Source: Pseudoalteromonas luteoviolacea DSM 6061 (GTDB lineage Bacteria > Pseudomonadota > Gammaproteobacteria > Enterobacterales > Alteromonadaceae). From it: DNA of 61,137 nt. The stretch is from contig NZ_AUYB01000151.1 in NCBI RefSeq assembly GCF_001625655.1, positions 1-61,137 of the forward strand, in the 5' to 3' direction. Below, one piece after another: positions 23,584 to 31,239 of this stretch. A program made the translations under genes and the position numbers. The notes below the pieces were generated by a model. It did no database searches and had not been told where the DNA came from. It was given only the letters and a program-made list of their open reading frames with translations. Numbering within the stretch: the first letter of the stretch is position 1; each line of letters starts with the position of its first letter.

Positions 23584-24900
23584 TACCTGCGTACACCTTA
23601 TCATATTCCACTACTCACTCTCGCAGCACCGATGATTTTATCAAATATTTCGGTTCCACTGTTAGGTTTAGTTGATACAGCGGTAATTGGTCATCTAAGT
23701 CATGCTCATTATCTTGCCGGTATTGCGCTGGGTTCCGGCAGTATTGCCTTGTTATTCTGGTTAGCGAGCTTTTTACGAATGAGTACGACGGGTGAAATCG
23801 CTCAGGCTTTTGGGGAGAAAAACCAAACAAGAGCAATGCAATCATTGCTAGCAAGTGTAACTCTAGCACTGACTTTTGCGTTAACCTTGATTGCTTTATC
23901 CCCTTTATTGTTGCAATTGATAGAGCATTTGGCCAACCCGACCGAACAGGTAATGGAACAAGCTCATATTTACTTCGCTACTCGTATTTATAGTGCTCCA
24001 GCTGCGATGATAAACTTAGTACTATTGGGCTTCATGTTAGGTCTGCAATATGGGAAAGGGCCTTTTTATGTGGTGCTGTTTACTAATTTAGTAAACATAG
24101 TATTGGATTTAGTTTTTGTGCTTGGGTTTGAGTGGGGCGTTGCTGGTGCTGCTTGGGCTTCGGTAATAGCTGACTACAGTGCGCTATTATTGGCATGTGT
24201 GTTAACTATTAAATTGCTTAAACGTAAGGGCTGGCAGCCAGCATTTATATTCCCAAATAGAGCTCAAATCACCCATTTATTATCTCTCAATAAAGATATC
24301 TTCATTCGTTCGTTAGTTTTGCAACTGTGTTTTAGTTTTATGACATTTTATGGCGCAAGGCTAGGAGATAACATACTCGCAGCTAATGCTGTTTTACTTA
24401 ATTTTCTTATGCTTGTTAGCTTTGCGCTTGATGGCATCGCTTATGCTGCTGAAGCAAAAGTGGGTCAGGCGAAAGGTGAGGGAGACGTTAAAAAGCTGAA
24501 GGCTTGGGTCAATGTAAGTGTATTTTGGGGCTGTGTTTTTGCTTTACTATACTGCACCATTTTCGCAGTGTTTGGGAAGCTGATTATTTCTTCATTGACC
24601 AGTATCCCTCATGTGATTGATACTGCTACAAGTTATTTACCTTGGCTCGTTGTCTTGCCGATTATTGCTATGAGTTGTTTCTTATTTGATGGCGTATTCG
24701 TCGGTTTAACAAGAGCAAGAGAGATGCGTAATAGCATGATAGTTTCAGCTGTTTGCGGGTTCTTCTTGCCCTTTTTATTAATGCACGAACTCGGTAATCA
24801 TGCGTTATGGTTGGCGATGACTTGCTTTATGGCACTGCGTGGTATTACTTTGATTTATCGCTATCGAAAGCTCGACGCGCAGCAAGCCTTGCTGAAATAA
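23569..24900 (+). CDS. MATE-family efflux transporter, DinF-like
   Basis: 443 residues, twelve membrane helices. The opening L-A-A-P-M-I-L-S-N-I-S-V-P-L-L-G-L-V-D-T-A-V-I-G-H-L is the DinF-branch signature of MATE cation antiporters. ATG 23569 is the first usable start with weak ribosome binding sequence; the next Met is at codon 22, inside helix 1. The first 15 bases lie within the divergent deacetylase gene, and the last 56 are overlapped by a convergent small membrane-protein gene. Confidence 0.9.
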   Translation: MKLFHYLRTPYHIPLLTLAAPMILSNISVPLLGLVDTAVIGHLSHAHYLAGIALGSGSIALLFWLASFLRMSTTGEIAQAFGEKNQTRAMQSLLASVTLALTFALTLIALSPLLLQLIEHLANPTEQVMEQAHIYFATRIYSAPAAMINLVLLGFMLGLQYGKGPFYVVLFTNLVNIVLDLVFVLGFEWGVAGAAWASVIADYSALLLACVLTIKLLKRKGWQPAFIFPNRAQITHLLSLNKDIFIRSLVLQLCFSFMTFYGARLGDNILAANAVLLNFLMLVSFALDGIAYAAEAKVGQAKGEGDVKKLKAWVNVSVFWGCVFALLYCTIFAVFGKLIISSLTSIPHVIDTATSYLPWLVVLPIIAMSCFLFDGVFVGLTRAREMRNSMIVSAVCGFFLPFLLMHELGNHALWLAMTCFMALRGITLIYRYRKLDAQQALLK

Positions 24901-25120
24901 CTTGCGAGAATCGGTTCGCAAATATACCGACGTATCCATACCCTGCGATACCTAAGGCTGGGAATAATACAGCTAAGCCCACCTTTTGCCATACGGGATC
25001 GTGATATTGGCCAAGGGCAAATAGGCCCATTGCACAGACGAAAATACCAATTCCAGTGAAAAAGAATTTGAGGCTGCGCTTGGGGTTGGACCCCAAGCGG
25101 TAAATTAACTGTGTGAACAT
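24845..25120 (-). CDS. Small inner-membrane protein, function unknown
   Basis: 91 residues from ATG 25120. Two membrane helices (about 19-36 and 46-66) between basic ends (R-L-G-S-N-P-K-R at the start; a terminal A-R-L-A-A-R-R). It lies ten bases after nfuA on the same strand and is probably co-transcribed with it. Its 3' end overlaps the MATE gene by 56 bases on the opposite strand. Family not recognised. Length and context support it as real. Confidence 0.6.
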   Translation of the reverse strand: MFTQLIYRLGSNPKRSLKFFFTGIGIFVCAMGLFALGQYHDPVWQKVGLAVLFPALGIAGYGYVGIFANRFSQVISARLAARRAFDSDKSK

Positions 25121-25130
25121 TGGCGTCGAC

Positions 25131-25706
25131 TTAATAGTAAGAGTGGTCGCCACGAGCGTGTTCAGTGATATCTCGTACGCCAGTAATTTCTTCAAACTTG
25201 GCAATCATCTCTTTTTCTATACCTTCTTTAAGAGTGACATCGATCATCGAGCAACCGTTACAACCACCACCAAATTGAAGAACAGCAACCCCTTCATCAG
25301 TGATCTCAACAAGGCTAACTTGGCCACCGTGATTTGCCAGCTGTGGGTTTACATCTGTCACCAACATATGCTCAACACGCTCTTCCAGCGTTGCATCATC
25401 TTTAAGCTTTTTAGCTTTAGCATTGGGAGCTTTCAAAGTAAGCTGACTGCCCATCTTGTCAGTTACAAAGTCGATCTCAGCTTCTTCAAGAAATGGTGCG
25501 CTTTCTGCGTCTACGATGGCGTCAAAACCATTAAAATTGAATCTTAGGTCCGTGTCTTCTACGGCATCAGCAGGGCAATACGATACGCCACACTCTGCTT
25601 GTGCAGTGCCTGGGTTGACGACAAATACTCTGATACTGGTTCCCTCAGCTTGCTCGCTGAGTAGTTTTGCGAAATGTGTTTGTGCGGATTCTGAAATTGT
25701 GATCAT
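25131..25706 (-). CDS. nfuA: Fe/S biogenesis protein NfuA
   Basis: 191 residues, the same length as E. coli NfuA. N-terminal degenerate A-type domain, C-terminal Nfu domain with C149-N-G-C152 that holds a bridging [4Fe-4S] cluster in the dimer. Delivers clusters to apo-proteins under oxidative or iron stress. In enterics nfuA neighbours the comF (gntX)-bioH pair; here an M14 peptidase gene stands between them. Confidence 0.95.
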   Translation of the reverse strand: MITISESAQTHFAKLLSEQAEGTSIRVFVVNPGTAQAECGVSYCPADAVEDTDLRFNFNGFDAIVDAESAPFLEEAEIDFVTDKMGSQLTLKAPNAKAKKLKDDATLEERVEHMLVTDVNPQLANHGGQVSLVEITDEGVAVLQFGGGCNGCSMIDVTLKEGIEKEMIAKFEEITGVRDITEHARGDHSYY

Positions 25707-25719
25707 AATCTGGCTATAC

Positions 25720-25750
25720 TTGACTAAATTACTCGGTTACTTCCTATGAT
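25720..25750 (+). promoter_or_regulatory. Possible promoter of the M14 peptidase gene
   Basis: TTGACT (25720-25725) and TATGAT (25745-25750) with a 19-base spacer, 100 bases before ATG 25851. Good boxes, spacer slightly long. Lies in the 144-base divergent region shared with nfuA. Confidence 0.3.
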
Positions 25751-25850
25751 ACCCCCCTCATCCTGTTGTAGCTAGTGTTGGGCGTAAAAATTTGCTGCTA
25801 AATGGGATGAATTGGTAGCTTAGAGGTCAGATTAAAAAGACGGAGTTGCT

Positions 25851-28385
25851 ATGAGAATCATGTTCTTCTTGCTTGGGTTGCTGGTATTTCACAGCCAAGC
25901 GAAACCGCTAAGTTACTATTTTCCTTCTGGTATAGAGTTTGACCAGAGTATTACAAAGCCCAGTGAAGTGCTTGGCTACGAAGTAGGACAGTGGCATGTA
26001 AGGCATGACCAATTAGTAAACTATTTGACTGTGCTAGCTCAGCAGAGCCCTCGAATGAGCATCTCTACGATTGGATATAGTCATGAACGTCGGCCTTTAA
26101 TTTTGCTGTCAGTGACCTCCAAAAGCAATCAGAATAATTTAGAGCAATTGAGGCAAACACATCTTGAGAGCTTGAATACAGATAAGGATCGCAGTGAGTC
26201 CCCCAATGTAATCTGGATGGGTTACAGTGTTCATGGCAATGAGCCATCAGGCAGTAATGCTGCGTTGTTGTTGGCTTATTACTTGGCTGCGGCTAAAGGC
26301 GAAGAAATAAATGCGCTGCTAGAGAATAACATTATATTGATTGACCCGGCATTAAACCCAGATGGTTTGGCCCGATTTGCGCATTGGGCCAATAGCAATA
26401 GGGGTTTAAATCTTTCAGCAGATCCTAGCCATAGGGAACATGTTGAAGCATGGCCTTCATCACGCACTAATCACTATTGGTTTGACCTCAATCGCGACTG
26501 GTTGCTGCTGCAGCACCCTGAATCACAAGCTCGAGTGGAACAGTTTCATCGTTGGAAGCCCTCTGTTCTAACCGACTTTCATGAAATGGGCACGAACAGT
26601 AGCTATTTTTTCCAACCTGGTATTCCCAGTAGAACGCATCCTATAACCCCAATACAGAATCAGACTTTGACCCATAAATTGGCAGAATATCATGCGGAAA
26701 CTCTGGATGCTGAGCAGCAACTTTATTTTACCCAAGAAAGTTTTGATGACTTTTATGTAGGTAAAGGTTCAACGTATCCTGATATTAATGGTGCGGTTGG
26801 CATCCTATTCGAGCAGGCCAGCAGCCGCGGACATGTTCAAGAATCCATTAATGGTGATTTGTACTTTCACCGCACCATTAAAAACCAACTGCTTACGTCT
26901 TTGTCGACCTTTAAAGGGGCCATGGCAAATAAAGCCGCTTTAATGGCATACCAGCAATCTTTTTATCTTGATGCCCAAGAGCTTGCGAGCAAAGAGGATG
27001 TGAAAGGATATGTGGTCTCAAAAGGGGCTGACAAAGCCCGGTTTGAAGCGTTTATTGAGTTACTTAGTCGCCACCAGATAACCGTATATGAGATCACCAA
27101 GTCAATTAAGGTTGCAGGAAAAACATATCAACCCAAAGATATATTTGTCCCGCTCAGTCAAGCACAATACCGCCTTGTTAAGGCGGTATTTTCAACGCAG
27201 AAAAATTTCGCTGACAATACCTTCTATGATGTTTCTGGGTGGACCTTACCCCATGCATTCGATTTGAATTTTGCGCCCATTAAGAGCCGTTGGGGGCTAA
27301 AAACAGCTGCTGAACCAAGAAAAGTTATACCGCTTCGAAGTCAAAATGAATTCGTACCAGATGCATATGCATATGCTTTTTCATGGGATGAGTACACAGC
27401 GCCAAAGCTGTTAAATGAACTACTCAAAGAAGGAATTGATGCGCGTGTTGCATTGCAATCATTTTCTGCGCGCACAAGTCAAGGTGAACAAACCTTTTCA
27501 CAGGGTACAATAGTCATTCCAGCAGGGGTGCAAACAAACTCGGATTGGCAAACGCGTTTTGCTGAGATGCATCAGCGCTATGCAATAGAGGTATTCGCAA
27601 TTCGCAGCGGTCTCACTGCGCAAGGAATTGATTTAGGCTCGAGGTTAATGATGCCATTAAGTCAGCCTAAGGTTTTACTGGTAGGTGGAAAAGGAACCAG
27701 TCAGTACGAAGTAGGTGAAATGTGGTATCACTTAGATAGACATGTAGGGATTGCACCAACGCTTATCGAGCAGCATCGTCTCGCGCGTGCAGATCTATCT
27801 CGCTATACGCATATTATTATGGTGGACGGGAACTATCGTGGACTCTCTAAACAAGTAAAGACAGCCATTATGTCTTGGGTTAAAAAAGGCGGTATCATCT
27901 GGGGCCATAAACGTGGTGCACAATGGTTGATTGAGCAGCAACTACTTAATGTAGAGACAATTTCAAGAAAGGAGATGCGTGCGCAATTTGAGTCAAAAAA
28001 TATGCCATTTTCTGAGCGTGAGTCACTCGCTGCAAAGCAGCGGATTGCTGGCGCTATATTTAATGCCCGTGCAGATCTTTCCCACCCATTGGCTTTTGGC
28101 TTGGAAGACGAAATTTTACCTGTATTCAAAAACAGTACATGGGTGATGAAACCCAATGCGCAGCCTTTTACAAGTGTCCTTAAATATACTGATAGCCCCT
28201 TGCTCTCTGGTTACGCAGATCATCGTAATGTTACACAAATTGCAGCAAGTAGCGTATTGATTGCAGATGAGTATGGCAAAGGGGTCGCGATTGCAATGAC
28301 AGATAACCCTGTATTCAGAGGGTATTGGTATGGGACCAGCAAGTTGGTAAATAATGCACTGTTTTTTGCAAACGCTCTGAAATAA
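25851..28385 (+). CDS. Secreted M14-family zinc carboxypeptidase
   Basis: 844 residues with signal peptide (1-17). The catalytic domain spans about 40-370: zinc ligands H128 and E131 in V-H-G-N-E-P-S-G, third ligand H244 in D-F-H-E-M-G, catalytic glutamate E321 in L-F-E-Q-A-S. The remaining 470 residues are not peptidase-like and include a G-G-K-G-T-S-Q-Y and K-K-G-G-I-I-W-G-H-K stretch resembling a class I glutamine amidotransferase-like fold seen in large M14 proteins of marine bacteria. Probably exported and used in peptide breakdown. It interrupts the otherwise conserved nfuA-comF-bioH neighbourhood. Confidence 0.88.
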   Translation: MRIMFFLLGLLVFHSQAKPLSYYFPSGIEFDQSITKPSEVLGYEVGQWHVRHDQLVNYLTVLAQQSPRMSISTIGYSHERRPLILLSVTSKSNQNNLEQLRQTHLESLNTDKDRSESPNVIWMGYSVHGNEPSGSNAALLLAYYLAAAKGEEINALLENNIILIDPALNPDGLARFAHWANSNRGLNLSADPSHREHVEAWPSSRTNHYWFDLNRDWLLLQHPESQARVEQFHRWKPSVLTDFHEMGTNSSYFFQPGIPSRTHPITPIQNQTLTHKLAEYHAETLDAEQQLYFTQESFDDFYVGKGSTYPDINGAVGILFEQASSRGHVQESINGDLYFHRTIKNQLLTSLSTFKGAMANKAALMAYQQSFYLDAQELASKEDVKGYVVSKGADKARFEAFIELLSRHQITVYEITKSIKVAGKTYQPKDIFVPLSQAQYRLVKAVFSTQKNFADNTFYDVSGWTLPHAFDLNFAPIKSRWGLKTAAEPRKVIPLRSQNEFVPDAYAYAFSWDEYTAPKLLNELLKEGIDARVALQSFSARTSQGEQTFSQGTIVIPAGVQTNSDWQTRFAEMHQRYAIEVFAIRSGLTAQGIDLGSRLMMPLSQPKVLLVGGKGTSQYEVGEMWYHLDRHVGIAPTLIEQHRLARADLSRYTHIIMVDGNYRGLSKQVKTAIMSWVKKGGIIWGHKRGAQWLIEQQLLNVETISRKEMRAQFESKNMPFSERESLAAKQRIAGAIFNARADLSHPLAFGLEDEILPVFKNSTWVMKPNAQPFTSVLKYTDSPLLSGYADHRNVTQIAASSVLIADEYGKGVAIAMTDNPVFRGYWYGTSKLVNNALFFANALK

Positions 28386-28386
28386 T

Positions 28387-29064
28387 TTAAATTTCGGTCA
28401 GGCAGGTTGCATAAACCCACACTTGGCATGCACCTGCCGCTTTGCACAGTGCCGCAATTCGGTTAATCGTGGCCCCTGAGGTAACGACATCGTCAATTAA
28501 AAGTACGCGTTTATTTGCTAGAGAGCGTTTGACAAAATATGCCTGCATCGCATTTTGTTTTCTGGCTTGTTTACCCATCATCACTTGTGATCTTGCTGAA
28601 TGTTTTCCAATTGCATCCAAAACAGGGAGCCCATGCTGGCTGAGTACAGGCATCCAAGTTTGATAGACCTGATTATATCCCCTCAAAATAAGTCGAGTCT
28701 TTGCGACTGGCACGAGAATACACGCGTCAATTTCGATATGCTCCGCAAACTGTTGCCTTTGCCAGTGTTCAGCAATAATTTGCCTGATTATGTTTGTTGC
28801 CACACGGCTGTTTTGATATTTAACTTGCTTTAACCAATTAGACATAAAGCCTTGATACCAAGCACATGCAGACAGTCCATCACAATGTGGCAAGTGAAAC
28901 ATACGGTTTATATCTGGGCGTGTCAGCAAATTAACTTCATCATGGGTTAGAAGCGGCAAAGTTGACTGGCAAGTCTGACATAATCCCGGCGTATCCACTG
29001 GAGTCTGGCATAACTGGCATTGGGGTGGAAAAAAACCTTTTTTAAGAGAGTGGAGAAGTGACAT
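28387..29064 (-). CDS. comF: ComF family protein (phosphoribosyltransferase fold)
   Basis: 225 residues from ATG 29064, chosen because AAGGA lies nine bases ahead and homologues begin just before the zinc motif. Two CxxC pairs (C-Q-L-C and C-Q-T-C) form the N-terminal zinc finger; V-L-L-I-D-D-V-V-T-S-G-A-T is the PRPP-binding motif of type I phosphoribosyltransferases. Related to E. coli GntX and to ComF of natural transformation. Divergent from bioH with 57 bases between starts, as in E. coli. Confidence 0.9.
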   Translation of the reverse strand: MSLLHSLKKGFFPPQCQLCQTPVDTPGLCQTCQSTLPLLTHDEVNLLTRPDINRMFHLPHCDGLSACAWYQGFMSNWLKQVKYQNSRVATNIIRQIIAEHWQRQQFAEHIEIDACILVPVAKTRLILRGYNQVYQTWMPVLSQHGLPVLDAIGKHSARSQVMMGKQARKQNAMQAYFVKRSLANKRVLLIDDVVTSGATINRIAALCKAAGACQVWVYATCLTEI

Positions 29065-29121
29065 TGCTTTCATTCCTTGAATCGCTATCATATCGCTAAT
29101 TTTGGCGTTAGGTGTAAAAAT

Positions 29122-29859
29122 ATGCAAAGTGAAGTTGTGCTTATACATGGTTGGGGGATGAATCAGCAAGTTTGGCAGCTAGTAGCTACAGAGTTAGCCA
29201 CGGAACTAGGTAGACCTGTTCGTGCGTTGAACTTGCCTGGATTTGGTGGGGAGGCACTGCCAAATGGGTCATATGATCTTGATTCTGTTGTTGAGCAAAT
29301 CAGCGAGCGAATTGCGCCAAATAGCATTTTAGTTGGTTGGTCATTAGGTGGATTGGTTGCAACTAAGCTAGCCTCATCAAAGCCGGAAAAAGTGTCTCAT
29401 CTTGTATTGGTTTCTTCTAATGTGCAATTTTGCGAATCCGAACAGTGGCCAGGCATTAAAGCTGAGGTCCTTGCGCAGTTTAAAGAACAATTAGCAAAAG
29501 ATAGCCGAAAGACCATAGAGCGCTTTTTAGCAATTCAAGCGATGGGAAGTGAACATGCGAAAGCGGATATCAAACAAATTAAAGCACTGTTACTACAAGC
29601 TCCAGAGCCTTCTGATGTTGCTCTTAGTGCGGGATTAGACATCTTACAAACGACTGATCTAAGACAGGAGTTCAGTGAGTTAAAGTGTCAGATAAGCGGG
29701 ATATTTGGTCGTTTAGATGCACTTGTTCCAGTGGCCGTCGTCGAACAATTGAGCGAACTTAATCACATATTTACCCATAAAGTCTTGTCAAAAGCCTCTC
29801 ATGCTCCTTTTATTTCTCATCGTCAAGAATTTATTAGTTACCTAAAATCAGTCCTTTAA
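29122..29859 (+). CDS. bioH: Pimeloyl-[ACP] methyl ester carboxylesterase BioH
   Basis: 245 residues from ATG 29122 with AGGTG upstream; the longer frame from 29077 lacks a ribosome site and overlaps the comF leader. Alpha/beta hydrolase with L-I-H-G-W-G-M-N near the start (oxyanion loop), nucleophile S74 in V-G-W-S-L-G-G, acid in F-G-R-L-D-A-L-V and histidine in S-H-A-P-F. Frees pimeloyl-ACP for biotin synthesis. The divergent comF neighbour supports the identification. Confidence 0.9.
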   Translation: MQSEVVLIHGWGMNQQVWQLVATELATELGRPVRALNLPGFGGEALPNGSYDLDSVVEQISERIAPNSILVGWSLGGLVATKLASSKPEKVSHLVLVSSNVQFCESEQWPGIKAEVLAQFKEQLAKDSRKTIERFLAIQAMGSEHAKADIKQIKALLLQAPEPSDVALSAGLDILQTTDLRQEFSELKCQISGIFGRLDALVPVAVVEQLSELNHIFTHKVLSKASHAPFISHRQEFISYLKSVL

Positions 29860-29870
29860 AATCTAATCTT

Positions 29871-29903
29871 AGTAAAGGCGGCAAAAAATTGCCGCCTTTA
29901 CTT
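29871..29903 (+). terminator. Rho-independent terminator after bioH
   Basis: A 14-pair perfect stem (29871-29884 with 29889-29902) around the loop AAAA, GC core GGCGGC/GCCGCC, T-rich continuation CTTTATTTT. Twelve bases after the bioH stop. Confidence 0.85.
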
Positions 29904-29962
29904 TATTTTGGATATATTATGAGCAATAATTACCTTAGTGAAATTGTATTTAGGAGTGCGTT

Positions 29963-30271
29963 ATGCCTATTGGAGACGTTCTAAACGCAGGCGTTGAAGG
30001 TTTTAACCGAGCTCAACAGAACATTGAGCGTGCGACAGCTGACATAAATCGTGCGACTGTTGACCAGCAAAGTGATGAGCAGTTAGCTCAGCAGCGACAG
30101 TTGCAAGCTGCGCGTCCAGAAGAAGCAGTAACGGCTCCAGTGTCTCAACCTCCGAGAATAGATGAGTCGTTGGTGAACTTAAAAGTTGAAGAATTCAACG
30201 CAAAAGCAAATGCGCAAACGATTCAAACAGCAGACGAAGTGCTGGGTACTTTAGTTGATATCAAAGTGTAG
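29963..30271 (+). CDS. Short protein resembling flagellar rod/hook termini without the core
   Basis: 102 residues, GGAG before ATG 29963. The N-terminal 35 residues are a heptad-like helix (G-F-N-R-A-Q-Q-N-I); the middle (about 36-70) is glutamine- and proline-rich; the C-terminus N-A-K-A-N-A-Q-T-I-Q-T-A-D-E-V-L-G-T-L-V-D-I looks like the C-terminal helix of flagellar axial proteins (Flg_bbr_C type). It ends two bases before the SprA-related gene, so the two are co-transcribed. I infer an export-apparatus-like or structural peptide; no known function. Confidence 0.7.
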   Translation: MPIGDVLNAGVEGFNRAQQNIERATADINRATVDQQSDEQLAQQRQLQAARPEEAVTAPVSQPPRIDESLVNLKVEEFNAKANAQTIQTADEVLGTLVDIKV

Positions 30272-30273
30272 TT

Positions 30274-31185
30274 ATGAACATAGTTACGCCTCAACCGGCG
30301 ATAAACTTAAATACTGCAAACGTCTATACCGAAACAGCTAGGCGCGATAATGAGCTGCGTGAAATAATCCCCAAACCTGCAGCCGTAGCGCCTTCGGCTG
30401 CAGAAAACAAAGCCCTTCAAGATAATGACAAATCTCGCGGCACCCAAGATGAAAGTCAAGAAACGTATGACTCAACGGGGCAGCTCAAAGAAAACAAAAC
30501 AATAAAAGAAGGCAGTGAAGAAGAGACTGCTGATCAGCAAAGTAAAGAACGTAGTGAAGAACAAGCTGACGAGCGAGAACAAGCTCAACAAGAGCAAGAT
30601 GAACAGCAAGTAGTAGAGCTCAAAGATAGGGACCGTGAGGTTCGTTTGCATGAGCAAGCGCATGCGAGGGTTGGCGGGCAATATGCTGGCGCGCCAAGCT
30701 ACGAATATCAACGTGGCCCAGATGGCAATAATTATGCAATCGGTGGTCAGGTTATGATTGATGTGGCACCTATTGAAGGTGATCCACAGAAAACTATTGA
30801 AAAAATGCAAACCGTCAGAGCCGCTGCTTTAGCACCAGCAGAGCCTTCTGGTGCGGACCGTGCTATCGCCGCGGACGCCACCTCTAAAATTGCCACTGCA
30901 CAAGCTGAGCTTGCTAAGCAATCAATCAGTGGTGAGGGAGAAGGAAGTGAACCGCAGACGAGGGTACAAGGGTTTCAAAACCGTCGTTTAACAGAAGAGG
31001 GAGCTGCGCAGTCTGAACAGCCAGTATTGGAAAGAAAGCGCTTGCAGCAAGAGGCAGATCCTTTTGCAGTGGCGTTACCAATCGAAAGAGATCCTGAGAT
31101 TGAGTCTCGGGCACTGAGAATTGAGGGCTTTTATAACCAAGTAGCCTCCCCTACGAACGTTGCACAACTTTCAGTCACGGTGTAA
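30274..31185 (+). CDS. SprA-related protein with HExxH motif (putative metalloprotease CJM1_0395 family)
   Basis: 303 residues, no signal peptide. A long charged low-complexity region (about 40-118, rich in E/Q/D/K) precedes the conserved domain: E-V-R-L-H126-E-Q-A-H130-A, then G-A-P-S-Y-E-Y-Q-R-G-P-D-G and G-G-Q-V-M-I-D-V, matching the SprA-related family. The HEQAH fits HExxH zinc peptidases, yet activity is unproven in the family as far as I know. Disordered C-terminal tail. Pairs with the flagellar-terminus-like gene upstream. Confidence 0.8.
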   Translation: MNIVTPQPAINLNTANVYTETARRDNELREIIPKPAAVAPSAAENKALQDNDKSRGTQDESQETYDSTGQLKENKTIKEGSEEETADQQSKERSEEQADEREQAQQEQDEQQVVELKDRDREVRLHEQAHARVGGQYAGAPSYEYQRGPDGNNYAIGGQVMIDVAPIEGDPQKTIEKMQTVRAAALAPAEPSGADRAIAADATSKIATAQAELAKQSISGEGEGSEPQTRVQGFQNRRLTEEGAAQSEQPVLERKRLQQEADPFAVALPIERDPEIESRALRIEGFYNQVASPTNVAQLSVTV

Positions 31186-31194
31186 CACGTAGAC

Positions 31195-31225
31195 AAAAAA
31201 GGAAGGCATAGAGGCCTTCCTTTTT
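31195..31225. terminator. Bidirectional terminator between the SprA-related gene and tex
   Basis: GGAAGGC (31201-31207), loop ATAGAG, GCCTTCC (31214-31220), flanked by A6 and T5. Lies between the plus-strand stop at 31185 and the minus-strand tex stop at 31240, so it serves both. Confidence 0.88.
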
Positions 31226-31239
31226 CATGTTTGATTTTG

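Noticed and set aside
25113..25547. 144-codon plus-strand open frame across nfuA
   Set aside because: Antisense to the conserved nfuA, no family resemblance, Cys/Phe-rich composition typical of a mirror frame.
30472..30810. Minus-strand leucine/phenylalanine-rich frame in the SprA-related gene
   Set aside because: It is the reverse of the low-complexity E/K/Q codons; no signal or ribosome site.
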